Positions 44,401 to 46,671 of a stretch of 64,000 bases of DNA are shown here, piece after piece; the first letter of the stretch is position 1, and the number at the start of each line of letters is the position of its first letter. A program made the position numbers and the translations under genes. The DNA is from Cydia pomonella (Eukaryota; Arthropoda; Insecta; Lepidoptera; Tortricidae). The stretch covers positions 496,001 through 560,000 of the forward strand of contig NC_084727.1 in NCBI RefSeq assembly GCF_033807575.1, given 5' to 3'. A model generated the notes under the pieces. The model was not told where the DNA came from. It saw nothing but the letters and a program-made list of their open reading frames with translations, and ran no database searches.

Positions 44401-45810
44401 AAACGAGTCACTCTCGCTTTAATAAGTCGAAAACTCGAATAAAATGTGACTCGGGTTAAGATTCGTAATATAACATGCAGGTCAACCACTTTCATTTTAA
44501 ATCGTGAGTGACCCGGGTTATCATACCTATATAGGTTTCGGAATAAGCCCTTATACCCTAACATGCAGTGAAGCAATCATCCAAAAGCAACCATTACCTG
44601 CTTTTGACATCTTTTAGTTCTTTGACAGCGCTGGGCTGCTCCCTTGAGATAACGACCTTACGAGGCGGTGTACGAAGAGTGGTTACACTAGGAGTATTTA
44701 GATCTACAACACTATGGAAGGAACACAAAAGGTCATGCTAAACACACAAAACTACAAAAACTAGTGTAAAATAGAAGTGGCCAAAAATGTACGTAATAAA
44801 AGTAAGGTTGTTGACACATATTGAATTCTATAATGAGCAATTTATGACATTAAATTGGAAACTTAATTGTGAAAAAAAAAAAAGAAAAAAAAAAAAAAGA
44901 GCTGAAAGTTTCAAAATTTAAGTTATTTAAAACATCATAAAGGGAAAAATATGGTGCCATTCGATTCCTTGCATTTTATTGAAAAAAATATAGTACAGCA
45001 ACTTTATACATAAACGCTATATTTCACCTACAAAATCGCAATTTCCTTGTTTTCCATACATTAAAACGGCTGACGTGACATCGTGACGCCATTTTGTCAG
45101 TAAAGTGCCATTGTCAGACTTTGAATATCATTTGTGACCTTTGTATAGCTTTAACGCAATGAGTCCCTTATAGACATTTGATCCTCAAAACAAACCTGAT
45201 CGATTGATCCCATTAATAACAATTTGTCAACGAGCTACTCGCTAGGTACTCGTATTTTGCATGTAATTTCAATAAACAGAGCGACGATCAAGAAATATTG
45301 CGTGAGTGACCCGGTTCAATTTTAATATCTTCGGTTTTCGCGTGATTTTTATAGAAACTGAAATATATTTAAGTTAAGATCATTATGGTGAACGTATGTT
45401 ATGAACGTACTTTCAATGTGATGTGAATTTCATTTTTAGCCACTTCTAAAGAATGTATAAAAAACAAAAAGTGTCACCCAAAACCAGTAGCGAAAATTGT
45501 GTAGATAGTTATTTAATGTGCAACAAGAGTGCAAAGTTAGTTTTTGTTGCGAGTCCCGAATTTAAGTCCGGCAACGCTAAAATATGAAGCATAAGTAACG
45601 AGGCATGTAAAAAAACTATTATGATTGACTACTTGACTGGCCACTTGATTTTGCGGCACAAGGCACAAGTTACCTCCTAGTAATATCCAGGTCCTTTTCA
45701 GTGATAACAGTGGGTGAGTATATGTAGTACAGCGCGAACAGGGACGCGACAATGATCGCCATGGCCGCGTTCCGCCGCGAGCGGTGCCACCGTTTGGGGA
45801 GCAGCGCCAT
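10050..45810 (-). CDS. DUF229-family alkaline-phosphatase-like membrane protein, 15-exon gene
   Basis: Joined exons (plus-strand coordinates, read right to left): 45674-45810, 44598-44711, 39032-39046, 25890-25937, 24751-24904, 23774-23967, 22152-22346, 18930-19082, 17423-17642, 15631-15800, 15182-15434, 13555-13706, 12027-12186, 11395-11498, 10050-10119. All introns are GT-AG, all phases match, and there is no internal stop; 2139 nt, 712 residues. Residues 15-31 form a hydrophobic signal anchor after basic residues, so a type II membrane protein with a luminal or extracellular catalytic domain is likely. Motifs in order: CEIPELDPF (about 123), GFDTTAR (about 256), GDGTPAAL, ITHDDFN (about 427), MGDHGPR (461-467), LTTPHDLH, IPRNRSC, ISRTN, and a Cys-rich tail. 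This is the layout of Pfam DUF229, in the sulfatase/alkaline phosphatase clan. Metal-ligand roles are inferred from the clan; substrate unknown. Size is close to the family's usual 600-700 residues. Family assignment is firm; exon 3 and the 5' UTR are not. Confidence 0.9.
10397..10845. mobile_element. 449-bp TIR element, TA duplication (intron 14)
   Basis: Terminal inverted repeats CACCGTGGGCCAATTAAAC / GTTTAATTGCCCCACGGTG (one mismatch) flanked by TA on both sides. No coding capacity. Same family as 22597-23753 and related inside to 7171-7641; Tc1/mariner-like MITE. Confidence 0.75.
10961..11374 (-). pseudogene. Tandem array of four exon 14 copies (higher-order repeat)
   Basis: The marker CTTGTCCTCGTTGA (plus strand) occurs at 10961, 11073, 11197, 11309 and 11433, spacings 112, 124, 112, 124: a 236-bp dimeric unit. 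The long monomer keeps nearly all of exon 14 from its acceptor side; the short one lacks about 12 bases. Donors (GC/GTAAGT) are kept in three copies (exon ends 11271, 11159, 11035); the last copy is cut after NEDK. Every copy that reaches the motif reads RHISRTN instead of the RDISRTN of exon 14. Confidence 0.85.
11395..11498 (-). CDS. Exon 14: YEASMTYL / ISRTN block
   Basis: Acceptor GTGTTTACAG, donor GC/GTAAGT, phase 0 to 2. Encodes IAVGPGHGIYEASMTYLVNE followed by FMIHTRDISRTN, the conserved C-terminal DUF229 block. Retention of the following intron would place a TAA right after ISRTNA. It is the first and most complete of five tandem copies. Confidence 0.9.
12027..12186 (-). CDS. Exon 13: CVPRTLTS / FKNARDADGY block
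   Basis: Acceptor TTGGTTCCAG, donor AAG/GTACGT, phase 2 to 0. Encodes DLCVPRTLTSTAWVLRQRAN and FKNARDADGYVGHFDAK, then ENYQVK leading into exon 14. GC-rich. No duplicates seen. Confidence 0.88.
12340..12850. repeat. Intron 12 tandem repeats, about 135-bp period
   Basis: ACAAACCGGGAATCTTGT recurs near 12517, 12652 and 12790; within each unit TTACGAAACTTAGTTACCAA occurs twice. Same motif style (GTTAC...GTTACC) as the 94-bp repeats beyond the stop codon, suggesting a common source element. Confidence 0.8.
12870..13176 (+). mobile_element. LINE 3' end fragment
   Basis: A frame near 12970-13110 reads WNELPSEVFPLRYDMGFFKK, typical of the end of CR1/Jockey-like reverse transcriptase ORFs, followed by the 3' UTR-like ATCAGGCGGCTCGTCTGCTCG segment common in Lepidoptera. 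Interrupted and truncated; abuts the exon 12 array. Confidence 0.6.
13197..13545 (-). pseudogene. Tandem array of three partial exon 12 copies
   Basis: Copy ends (last exon base) fall at about 13426, 13297 and 13197. Each begins within the HWCACL codons (TGCACTGATGCGCTTGCC in two of them) and runs to a donor (GTTAGT, GTAAGT, GTAAGT). The copies start only about 12-20 nt past the preceding donor, so the unit is exon tail plus a scrap of intron. Copies 2 and 3 share TGG to TGA in the HW motif, and copy 3 has further stops, so they cannot be spliced in as full exons. Many silent changes are seen, mixed with replacements. Confidence 0.8.
13555..13706 (-). CDS. Exon 12: IPRNRSC / HWCACLAW block
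   Basis: Acceptor TTGTTTTCAG, donor GG/GTAAGT, phase 0 to 2. Encodes IPRNRSCSEAGIEPHWCACL followed by AWQNVSTDDPFF, the conserved Cys-rich block after the catalytic part. Reading through the donor gives an immediate TAA stop. Three partial copies follow in tandem. Confidence 0.92.
14294..14369. repeat. Perfect hairpin (about 31-bp stem) in intron 11
   Basis: AGCTTTTCAATCTCGTACC pairs with GGTACGAGATTGAAAAGCT, loop around TCAGCAAGCTTC. A near copy is at 40493-40563; a mobile hairpin family. Confidence 0.8.
14643..14714 (-). pseudogene. Partial copy C of exon 11, cut by a MITE end
   Basis: About 21 codons (ILDVLDM to VRGADY) match exon 11, with six synonymous changes and one Arg to Lys. The 5' side ends at a sequence starting TAGGGAGCGTGC, the terminal repeat of the MITE family seen at 7898 and 8977. 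The 3' side lacks a few codons and the donor. Confidence 0.7.
14760..15125. repeat. Repeated intron 11 segment between exon 11 copies
   Basis: The string GTCTCCTTCTGTCTTATATG (or close) plus CTCCTGGTA occurs near 14779, 15001 and 15090; together with the exon pieces this shows that units of exon tail plus intron were duplicated, with a CAGTCGAAA segment also repeated. Confidence 0.7.
14869..15001 (-). pseudogene. Partial copy B of exon 11 with intact donor
   Basis: Covers the last 44 codons of exon 11 (NARALTTP to TMLEP) with GTAAGT retained. By eye only five bases differ from exon 11, all synonymous (Leu CTG/CTC, Asn AAC/AAT, Pro CCC/CCG, Tyr TAT/TAC, Arg CGA/CGG). Homology stops abruptly at 15001, where intronic repeat begins. 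No good acceptor replaces the lost 5' part, although a CAG lies 9-12 nt upstream. Confidence 0.8.
15182..15434 (-). CDS. Exon 11: QGKLEERLP / LTTPHDLH block
   Basis: Acceptor TATCCTGCAG, donor CCG/GTAAGT, phase 2 to 0. Encodes RYANVRDTLQGKLEERLPLL and NARALTTPHDLHSTILDVL, conserved in DUF229. Very GC-rich in the middle (Ala/Arg-rich segment). Two partial copies follow within 550 bp (14869-15001 and 14643-14714). Confidence 0.92.
15631..15800 (-). CDS. Exon 10: metal-site exon (THDD, GDHG)
   Basis: Acceptor CCCTCGTAG, donor CAG/GTGGGT, phase 0 to 2. Encodes RFIFTFIADITHDDFN and LIVVMGDHGP; the codon for the next Arg is split by the intron. The Asp-His pair in GDHG and the His in THDD are metal ligands by analogy with sulfatases and alkaline phosphatases. 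This exon has no partial duplicates nearby. Confidence 0.93.
16130..16180 (+). mobile_element. Non-LTR retrotransposon 3' tail remnant
   Basis: GCCTTTGCCCAGCAGTGGGACAC is the familiar lepidopteran LINE/RTE 3' end signature (also at 49730-49750). Short remnant in intron 9. Confidence 0.45.
16384..16650 (-). mobile_element. tRNA-derived SINE (family A), copy in intron 9
   Basis: On the minus strand it starts GACCGGTTTGGCCTAGTGGG (A box), has GGTTCAAATCCTGG (B box), a tRNA-unrelated body and ends with AATATTTATTTATTTATG-type tail. Near-identical copies at 38136-38400 and 58986-59264; partial ones at 43796-43970 and 1-70. Confidence 0.85.
16843..16978 (-). pseudogene. Decayed second copy of exon 9
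   Basis: Reading minus strand, the last 26 codons match exon 9 (HWSKGKKSYYCLGDTPQ, then ITEQ before GTAAAA). Before them lies a run of 16 C, and before that TAC-TTA-GAA-GAC-TTG, encoding YLEDL as in exon 9 but with three different synonymous codons. Differences in SYYCLGDTPQ are all third-position or Leu-codon changes. Two codons are missing near the end. The expanded C run and disrupted upstream part make it non-functional now. It looks like an old tandem exon duplicate once under selection. Confidence 0.75.
16920..16935. repeat. Poly-G/poly-C run inside exon 9 copy
   Basis: Sixteen consecutive G on the plus strand, replacing the Pro/Ser-rich codons (RPSPS in exon 9). It probably arose by slippage of a proline-codon C run. 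Confidence 0.8.
17423..17642 (-). CDS. Exon 9: HYLRSFYLEDL / SYYCLGD block
   Basis: Acceptor CTTTTCCAG, donor CAG/GTAAGA, phase 2 to 0. Encodes YRTAYFEDMPNIGTFQYRFN, then ADHYLRSFYLEDL and KGKKSYYCLGDTPQ. A decayed second copy of this exon lies 580 bp further down the same strand (16843-16978). Confidence 0.92.
17671..18260 (+). repeat. Interspersed repeat Y with a poly(A)-bearing insert, tandemly duplicated
   Basis: The unit starting GAGGTATGGGCATTGTGAAT occurs at 17704-17980 and 17981-18251. They look identical except for the internal A run: 63 A at 17833-17895 and 57 A at 18110-18166. The A run is preceded by a piece of the same family (CGGGCCGTATGCTTG) in place of normal sequence. Intron 8. 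Confidence 0.85.
18930..19082 (-). CDS. Exon 8: GDGTPAAL / LTGKNELELPD motif
   Basis: Acceptor TTTCCAG, donor GG/GTGAGT, phase 2 to 2. Encodes YNIIGDGTPAALFPILTGKN followed by ELELPDVRK, one of the most conserved DUF229 blocks (asparagine-glycine-aspartate loop and LTG helix). Confidence 0.92.
19850..20547. repeat. Interspersed repeat with AGGGTTCCGTAGC inverted ends (intron 7)
   Basis: Left TGTAGGGTTCCGTAGCTA and right TGGCTACGGAACCCTAAAAA form inverted ends; an ACAG tetranucleotide run sits at 20460-20488. A related piece with GGGTTCCGTACCC lies at 3290-3480. A widespread lepidopteran repeat; class not determined. Confidence 0.6.
20684..20900 (+). repeat. Interspersed repeat X (intron 7)
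   Basis: GAGGCAAACGAGCAGACGGA through GCGACAGTTCATTCCACAG. Further copies at 24088-24205 and a partial one at 60160-60265. Confidence 0.65.
20980..21190. repeat. Diverged tandem repeat of about 70 bp
   Basis: Three loose copies of GCGACAGTTCGTTTTTGTGG plus GGTCGCACCTCCAACCTAAC. Intron 7; function unknown. Confidence 0.55.
21191..22151. other. Lower intron 7, nothing recognised
   Basis: AT-rich sequence with a few interspersed-repeat-like phrases (CGGTTTAG, GGCGAAACG). No exon, RNA gene or element boundary could be supported. Confidence 0.5.
22152..22346 (-). CDS. Exon 7: putative nucleophile region
   Basis: Acceptor TAATTTCAG, donor GG/GTCAGT, phase 2 to 2. Encodes FNVVIFGFDTTARNGFIRRM: a hydrophobic beta strand ending in Gly-x-Asp then Thr-Thr, the position of the metal-binding Asp and Ser/Thr nucleophile in the alkaline phosphatase clan. 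Which Thr would act cannot be told from sequence alone. The longer open frame to 22112 runs past the donor and is intronic. Confidence 0.9.
22597..23753. mobile_element. TIR element split by repeats Y and Z (intron 6)
   Basis: Ends GTACACTATGGGCCAATTAA and TTTAATTGACCCACGGTGTA match the TIRs at 10397-10845. Repeat Y (23153-23733) with nested Z (about 23355-23570) occupies its right half. Confidence 0.65.
23774..23967 (-). CDS. Exon 6: DUF229 N-terminal Cys-rich part
   Basis: Acceptor TTCTGTTTCAG, donor GA/GTGAGT, phase 0 to 2. Encodes HSKCRV, ITCTFRDILHHTD and DHVKVACVGRRKD, with three cysteines spaced as in family members. Open frame throughout. The intron below it carries a TIR element with nested repeats (22597-23753). 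Confidence 0.88.
24088..24205 (+). repeat. Interspersed repeat X, shorter copy (intron 5)
   Basis: Same start (GAGGCAAACGAGCAGACGGA) and CCGCCGCCCATGGACACCTG; ends where SINE family C begins. Confidence 0.65.
24215..24480 (-). mobile_element. tRNA-derived SINE (family C) in intron 5
   Basis: Minus strand starts GTGACCCCGGTGGCCGAGTG, with CTGGTTCGATTGCAGCC as B box, followed by an unrelated body. Left limit is approximate. Confidence 0.65.
24751..24904 (-). CDS. Exon 5: N-terminal entry of DUF229 domain
   Basis: Acceptor ATTTCCAG, donor TAC/GTAAGT, phase 2 to 0. Encodes 52 residues including GMGCEIPELDPFSREVTQFD and IKCEGQDWVKCY. The C-x-IP-x-LDPF start and following paired cysteines are the recognisable beginning of the DUF229 domain. 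Confidence 0.88.
25571..25771. mobile_element. 200-bp inverted-repeat MITE (intron 4)
   Basis: GTACCCCTAGTGTAAATATT and AAATTTACACTAGGGGTAC are the ends; arms extend through GCGAAACGTGACGTACGCG. Close relative at 26132-26322; an arm also occurs in the 364-bp duplication at 48929. Confidence 0.8.
25890..25937 (-). CDS. Exon 4: short stem exon
   Basis: Acceptor TTTTTCAG, donor CAG/GTATGG, phase 2 to 2, 48 nt. Encodes QTIGSTPSKYVRFQF, ending just before the conserved domain. The intron to its right (about 13 kb) carries the nested retrotransposons. Confidence 0.7.
26132..26322. mobile_element. Second copy of the GTACCCCTAG MITE (intron 3)
   Basis: Same terminal repeats and interior (AAAACGTCCCGC) as 25571-25771. 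Immediately followed by a single arm of the long-palindrome family (26323-26490). Confidence 0.8.
26323..26490. repeat. Single arm of long-palindrome MITE family
   Basis: AGATGGCGACACCGTTTGAT through GACAACACGCCTCTGTTC resembles one arm of the palindrome at 9184-9554 and the stretch at 6500-6670. Confidence 0.6.
26563..26648. repeat. Left half of an inverted-repeat element
   Basis: CTTAAACCGGGACATTGACC through GACGCAGGTACATGCAT is the inverted complement of 37277-37357. The retrotransposon stack lies between, so the two arms may be the ends of one MITE split by later insertions. A right-half relative is at 2371-2512. Confidence 0.65.
27235..28890 (+). CDS. RTE endonuclease and start of reverse transcriptase
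   Basis: 551 residues. The endonuclease domain (about 55-290) shows RLATWNLGSLTG, CLQETKWKG, IAGDLNGHVG, DFIIADRAV and SQHRILVAV, the exonuclease-endonuclease-phosphatase fold motifs. The end (KNKKALGPDEIPAYLWKRLG) is the first RT block. The frame breaks at about 28880 and terminates with a wrong tail (WLTKV). The product nicks target DNA in target-primed reverse transcription. Related to RTE proteins often annotated 'craniofacial development protein 2-like'. Confidence 0.9.
   Translation: MHNNTNNGNTTRAYPVSDADANNTIYKKNTRAYPPSDEYSDKNKYSHQKLGRIRLATWNLGSLTGRSQELSNILRRRNIHICCLQETKWKGSKSKDIGNDYQVVYYGTNNKRNGVAIVLDKNFKSRIINVTRKSDRLIAVKLAMENQQIYNIISAYAPQTGCMEAEKTAFWEDLDELANGIPSNECKIIAGDLNGHVGTKNTTSDASHGGFGVGQLNKQGEAILDYAARHSLTLINTNFRKKAEHLITYKCAGRTSQIDFIIADRAVKQKFKDCKVIPGEALTSQHRILVAVYDLPSPLKTIVDKTPRTKWKELAGPKGKLLLSQIEDYLKTDTEIDYENAETMWSSFEKECRARSAEILGVSKGPHSTAKDCSWWNEKVKGSLSHKKKMFQKWQCSKLDADKDKYLAAKKQAKRCVALEREKSNQTFYNSLEKAKDEHEILKIAKHKHRATLDIKINKYIKTSDNKLLTDNLDIRNRWHQYYSQLLNEEFPREDHPCLKPIHGPIEQIHPDEVKNAVGKMKNKKALGPDEIPAYLWKRLGLVGIVWLTKV
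28892..30217 (+). CDS. RTE reverse transcriptase, frameshifted continuation
   Basis: 441 residues in a frame shifted relative to the preceding ORF by one base. RT motifs: FIDLEKAFDRVPRS, GVHQGSALSPLLFNMIMDYL and the catalytic LYADDIVLA, then the C-terminal domain with LRWYGHIKRR. No other disruption noticed. With the frameshift near 28880 the copy is not expected to make the full protein. Confidence 0.9.
   Translation: MILRTERMPEKWRRSYLLPFYKNKGDVALCENYRGIKLTSHTLKVWERLLNKRLLNLSIISENQFGFTASKSTTDAIQAIRILMEKHMMNQEDLHLTFIDLEKAFDRVPRSLVWQSLRAQEIPEKYIRLIQDMYSKASTRVRSLAGLSDAFEVNVGVHQGSALSPLLFNMIMDYLTKDIPSALPWTMLYADDIVLAANTSKELQEILNTWVSALEKYGLRVSRSKTEYLKCPFSGNITPETITVGSTPIPTVNKFKYLGSMLTTDAKIDADIAHRVNVAWQKWRSLTGVICDPRVPVKIKGKVYKTAVRPALLYGSECWATKKVHEQKVHVNEMRMLRWAGGVTRLDKIRNEFIRGSFKVAPITEKIIENRLRWYGHIKRRSKDHVVQIALDLPEQNKRKGRKPTTWWSKIQGDLKQAQLPEQTTQDRTSWRKYVRRPDPK
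30259..30870. other. Between RTE and the next LINE, unassigned
   Basis: AT-rich, with GTTTAAACAGTTG-type short inverted motifs and a stretch at 30490-30780 that resembles neither neighbour. Possibly remainder of the split MITE or of an older element; no gene seen. Confidence 0.4.
30927..31532 (+). pseudogene. LINE reverse transcriptase, central fragment
   Basis: Open frame (extending back to about 30872) with LNWFAAYLRGRQQAVRVD, GVPQGGILSPLLFSAFIN and catalytic YADDLQLY, then KDLGVLLDSTLSW and LPIKTKVLLINSLILPII. The first RT blocks are absent (5' truncation) and the frame is interrupted at 31532 by another element. Confidence 0.85.
31533..32050 (-). mobile_element. 5'-truncated LINE inserted in the plus-strand LINE
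   Basis: On the minus strand it codes (31635-32036) for MLSRRFARCNGNVKITLFKA, QYNNGFRMLLGLPRFCSASG and MFAEARTDCF, the C-terminal region of a LINE family common in Lepidoptera, then a 3' UTR and a TTGAA-repeat tail at 31533-31560. A short direct repeat (CCATTATT) flanks it. Confidence 0.8.
32077..32259 (+). repeat. Copia 5' LTR
   Basis: 183 bp, starting TGTTAATATAATGTACATTT and ending TTAGTATATTAACA. Matches 36385-36567 base for base on reading. Confidence 0.95.
32337..32552 (+). CDS. Copia Gag N-terminal piece
   Basis: MMAAKNGDINIPIFDGADYS then NWKIRILKFLQF: the start of a copia Gag. The frame is left at a TATATATATA run (about 32517-32527), after which the useful frame is that of the next ORF. 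A dinucleotide slip there would explain the break. Confidence 0.8.
   Translation: MMAAKNGDINIPIFDGADYSNWKIRILKFLQFKKCKDVTMRGKLTTDDEKWDDRDIQATNYIYIAQYRINN
32486..36238 (+). CDS. Copia Gag-Pol polyprotein
   Basis: 1250 residues in one frame. Order: remaining Gag, CHFCGKPGHLQRDC zinc knuckle (about 163), an RGRG-rich stretch, protease WLLDSGCTDHI (about 259), integrase (HRTLGHVNFNN, zinc pair CATC, catalytic TDLNGPH), reverse transcriptase (VDVETAFLNG-type block as MDVETAFLNGQV, catalytic LLFVDDLLICC at about 936), and RNase H (FVDSDWAGDTIDRKSTTGY). Gene order integrase before RT defines copia. No stop is seen across pol; the only break is upstream in Gag. True start is the ATG at 32337, not this ORF's first Met. 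Confidence 0.92.
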   Translation: MGRSRYSSDKLYIYSAISNKQLEYISDLDTAYEIMQKFDKMYLKKSTALQIVCRHNLETVKLKNYEDVTLFFDDFEKAVNELKQAGADVTEQEKLNYMLKSLPQNYSHIGDLIDVLPERERTVDYLKSKIKLKSAEEKSNEMSNNSSNAFRAEARPSSQTNFNCHFCGKPGHLQRDCYARTENNPRGRGRTFSVNRGRGHSGSRGRGHSSRGRGTYTRNFHRGRGYNQNEQVHGNSFPAIANNASQCEATTKKGEINWLLDSGCTDHIINNDEYFDICETLKNPVDIKIGDGRKLKATKVGNITTYFSVYGRRSEVKLMNVFYVEEMKVNLISYSKVTDKNTIVSRGRLSKIYNPYGEIIAIAIKDERLYKMKSYVNEKMLEANVSKSTMSMKEKLHRTLGHVNFNNLEVMCKNESLDGLPKEIESEYLRCATCIENKMHNLPFQNNRRRAQDILEIVHTDLNGPHQTTGNCGEKYFLSFIDDYSKLVRVYCIRTKDEVYDCLVHYVNEMQNVTNKMIKEIRCDNRKEYINSRVFQFAREKGIIIKPCPAYVHQLNGTSERFHRSLMDMGRCLLSEAKVERKYWPEVIKTAAYLKNRTLTNTIEKKTPYEIFFRRKPSVKYLKMYGSRVFVRIPEEKRRSKWDKKAEMGILLGYNETGYRVLIDNKIIIARHCDIIEEDVNLCGFEKKPEKTLQTGKNTNNIPEDQNMDKVNGVENEERQKRKVKPPRRFDDEFGYYCINVNYCDAMTPENFQEAITCANSDKWKEAMDREIDSLVKNKTWTLVSKPKDKKVIDVKWVYRKKSDTEYKARLVVRGFQQTDCADDTYSPVAKMPTFKLLLSFCCQNSLEIHQMDVETAFLNGQVNSEVYVKQPMGYECDSKKVYRLNKSLYGLKESPRAWYECFNNCLTKLDFQRSKYDYCLYFKKENDFDVYILLFVDDLLICCKDVNIISDIKNKLCDKFKMKDLGKVQKYIGIDIEYNYKQDNTLTLSQEYYIESLAKRYNIEKAKLYKTPMEINLKLEKSELNEDIKYRNLIGALLHISSGTRPDISFSVNYLSRFQNCCDETHFRYALRVLKYLYLTKSLKLKYYKNDNADIIDCFVDSDWAGDTIDRKSTTGYVIRLFGNIILWKSKKQNSVTKSSTFAEYIALSDAVTEINFLICLINEVFLKMSQPVKIYEDNSGAVAIAKYGNLTKKSKYIEVHFHYVHENCKEGKIEVIKIESENNVSDILTKALGNVKFIKFRDSLNIKL
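36385..36567 (+). repeat. Copia 3' LTR
   Basis: Same 183 bp as the 5' LTR, preceded by the purine-rich AAGGAGGCG and followed by the GTGTT duplication. Confidence 0.95.
36568..37006 (+). pseudogene. LINE reverse transcriptase C-terminal fragment
   Basis: Continuation of the split LINE: YPDLNEELLDKLDRLLNNCI, RQRRNVRMLCTLFSVLNDP and ARLWNGLPYGIKNAQNKFAF, ending FFASRMKK and a stop. Typical CR1/Jockey-type end. Confidence 0.82.
37277..37357. repeat. Right half of the split inverted-repeat element
   Basis: TGCATGTAACTGCGTTGACA through TATCCCGGTCGATTTAAG, complementary to the arm at 26563-26648. Confidence 0.65.
37380..37677 (+). mobile_element. 5'-truncated LINE end with 12-bp target duplication
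   Basis: Frame 37386-37652 reads RKWHWIGHILRKPDTHLSKV, KRKHGRPKFTWRRSVEQEL and DRSQWKKMVQALHPSRG, a typical LINE C-terminus; A/G-rich tail follows. Flanked by GTTTAATTTAAA at 37368-37379 and 37678-37689. Confidence 0.88.
38136..38400 (-). mobile_element. tRNA-derived SINE (family A), intron 3/2 boundary region
   Basis: Full-length relative of the copy at 16384-16650, with A and B boxes and AT-rich tail. Lies within intron 3, left of the microexon. Confidence 0.85.
38401..39031. other. Right part of intron 3, nothing recognised
   Basis: AT-rich sequence leading to the microexon; contains a possible hairpin partner of 37950-38120 around the SINE (GGAAACACCCGG / CCGGATGTTTCC), so the SINE may have landed in an inverted-repeat element. 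Confidence 0.45.
39032..39046 (-). CDS. Exon 3: possible 15-nt microexon
   Basis: A 15-nt stretch between a good acceptor (TTTCATTTACAG) and a consensus donor (GTAAGT). It adds five codons (RAAII) in frame. Exon 2 also joins exon 4 in frame without it, so it would be a symmetrical cassette exon or may be chance. It lies just right of the large nested transposon stack. Confidence 0.45.
39445..40648. mobile_element. 1.2-kb TIR element, TA duplication (intron 2)
   Basis: Ends GGGTAAATCGTCAATTACTG and GTAATTGACCATTTACCC; inverted arms of about 50 bp include GGCCACCTTATACTA. TA on both sides. A third internal GGTGGCCAGTTATTGA-type copy sits at 40059-40095, and the hairpin family (40493-40563) is nested near its right end. 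No transposase ORF. Confidence 0.75.
40493..40563. repeat. Hairpin, relative of 14294-14369
   Basis: CTTTTCAATCTCATACCTTA and GCGGTACTCGATTGAAAAG; arms less perfect than in the intron 11 copy. Confidence 0.7.
40919..40986. repeat. Inverted-repeat short element
   Basis: GGGTCACTCAC ... GTGAGTGACCC with TTTAGTTCGAAACGGATCGG between; motif relatives at 44400-44520, 45300 and 58727 (GGGTCACTCACG). Confidence 0.6.
42027..42590. repeat. Tandem array, eight units of about 65-72 bp (intron 2)
   Basis: ATTGCTCGACATGTTTCGGT or close recurs at eight regular positions, each followed by CCATAACGAGGGACCCG and a T run. GTCGAACATTGCTCGAC inside each unit is a small inverted repeat. The reverse strand translates to a repeated MSSNVRLKKTS...GGSLVMDRN peptide, which is a by-product. 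Abuts the Helitron-like end. Confidence 0.85.
42591..42738 (+). mobile_element. Helitron-like 3' end
   Basis: TATAAAACAAAGTCCCC..., then GGTGTATAATTTGTTAAGG, and at the end ACCCG-loop-CGGGT hairpin followed by CGCTAG and T, the CTAG/T terminus with upstream hairpin of non-autonomous lepidopteran Helitrons. The 5' end was not found. Fragments of similar sequence at 43985-44080. Confidence 0.6.
43360..43580 (+). mobile_element. LINE-type 3' UTR and TTTGAA tail
   Basis: Plus-strand sequence with AACCAGGTATTGGCTGTTGT ending ATATTTGAATTTGAATC, the mirror image of the 46769-46981 fragment. Confidence 0.5.
43796..43970 (-). mobile_element. Partial SINE family A copy lacking tRNA head
   Basis: Body segment with GACTAAGTCCCACAGTACGC and CTTAAATACATAGCAAACAC; the tRNA-like promoter part is missing. 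Confidence 0.7.
43985..44080 (+). mobile_element. Helitron-related fragment
   Basis: ATCCGTTCAGCAGTTTTCGA, TTATCGCGAACATACAGACA and TTTGTTTTATATGGTGCGAT; the last part is the inverted complement of 42590-42620. Confidence 0.45.
44598..44711 (-). CDS. Exon 2: stem region
   Basis: Acceptor CTTCCATAG, donor CAG/GTAATG, phase 2 on both sides. Encodes a Ser/Thr/Pro/Lys-rich segment (SVVDLNTPSVTTLRTPPRKV and onward), as expected for the stem between a signal anchor and a luminal catalytic domain. No conserved motif; support comes from the open frame, splice signals and phase. Confidence 0.72.
44712..45673. other. Intron 1, no gene recognised
   Basis: AT-rich with an A-rich run at 44871-44900 and a GTGAGTGACCCGG motif at 45302. 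Nothing coding in either strand that fits the gene. Confidence 0.5.
45674..45810 (-). CDS. Exon 1: start codon and signal anchor
   Basis: Encodes MALLPKRWHRSRRNAAMAII and onward, a basic stretch followed by about 17 hydrophobic residues (AAMAIIVASLFALYYIY), typical of a type II signal anchor. It ends in phase 2 at a GTAACT donor. TTCCAG lies immediately before the ATG and could be the acceptor of a 5' UTR intron, so transcription may start further upstream (above 45810); no promoter was identified. The overlapping longer ORF in another frame lacks this anchor and the splice fit. Confidence 0.82.
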
Positions 45811-46181
45811 CTGGAACCAATCATATTAATTAATTAAATAGAGAGTACCATTTTTTTACCATTTGGCGTTGAAATTCTAGGTCCATGGGGTCCCAGCGCG
45901 CACAAGTTTTTTTGGAGAAATCACGAAACGTCTGATTGACGTAACTGCCTAACTGGTGACCAAAGAGCTGGCGGCTTCCTCGCACAACGTATCAGTATTG
46001 CGATACAACGAGGAAATGCCGCCAGCATCCTTGGTACAATGCCTCAAGGGTCTATTTTAGATATAAGCTAGTTATAGTAATCATCTATATATTTATATAT
46101 CCATTATGTATATTGTTATTGTAAATAAATATACAAATAAAAAATTCATTAATTAAATCAAATATCATTTATTATGAGGCT

Positions 46182-46374
46182 AAAGGCCTGTTTCACAAAT
46201 GGAAAGCTGACAAATAAATTTACTACCAGATAAAACTTCCTAAAAAACTTAGCAGTTTATCTACCAGTTAAGCTTATTTGAAGATTGTGAAACGCCAACG
46301 ATGACTTTATTCGTCAGATGAGTGGCAAGTAGCTTATTCAGGACTTTACTTAGACATTGTGAAACAGGCCTTAA
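46182..46374. mobile_element. 190-bp TIR element (AAGGCCTGTTTCACAA)
   Basis: AAAGGCCTGTTTCACAA and TTGTGAAACAGGCCTTAA at the ends; inner part TCTAAGTAAAGTCCTGAATA-like. A MITE upstream of the host gene. Confidence 0.7.
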
Positions 46375-46671
46375 GACTCTAAACTATTTTTTTTATCAGG
46401 AGAAACAATATTTAATCTTTAATCATAACGTAAAATTCAATAAGGGTAGAAGAGCAGGACTGAAATTTCGTACAGACTTGATATCGCGATGAAATGCACA
46501 ATGGTTTGATAGTCTGCCACGGCGGAACTTGCCGAAAGTACAAAAAAGAAAGCCTCTTTTGTGCGAAAAATGGGGGCTGATTTAACCCATCTACCGCAAT
46601 AATACTTATGGCAGCAATTAGAAATGTACTGGTAGACACAGAAAAGCGAAATCTATCAGTATTTTTTTGCC

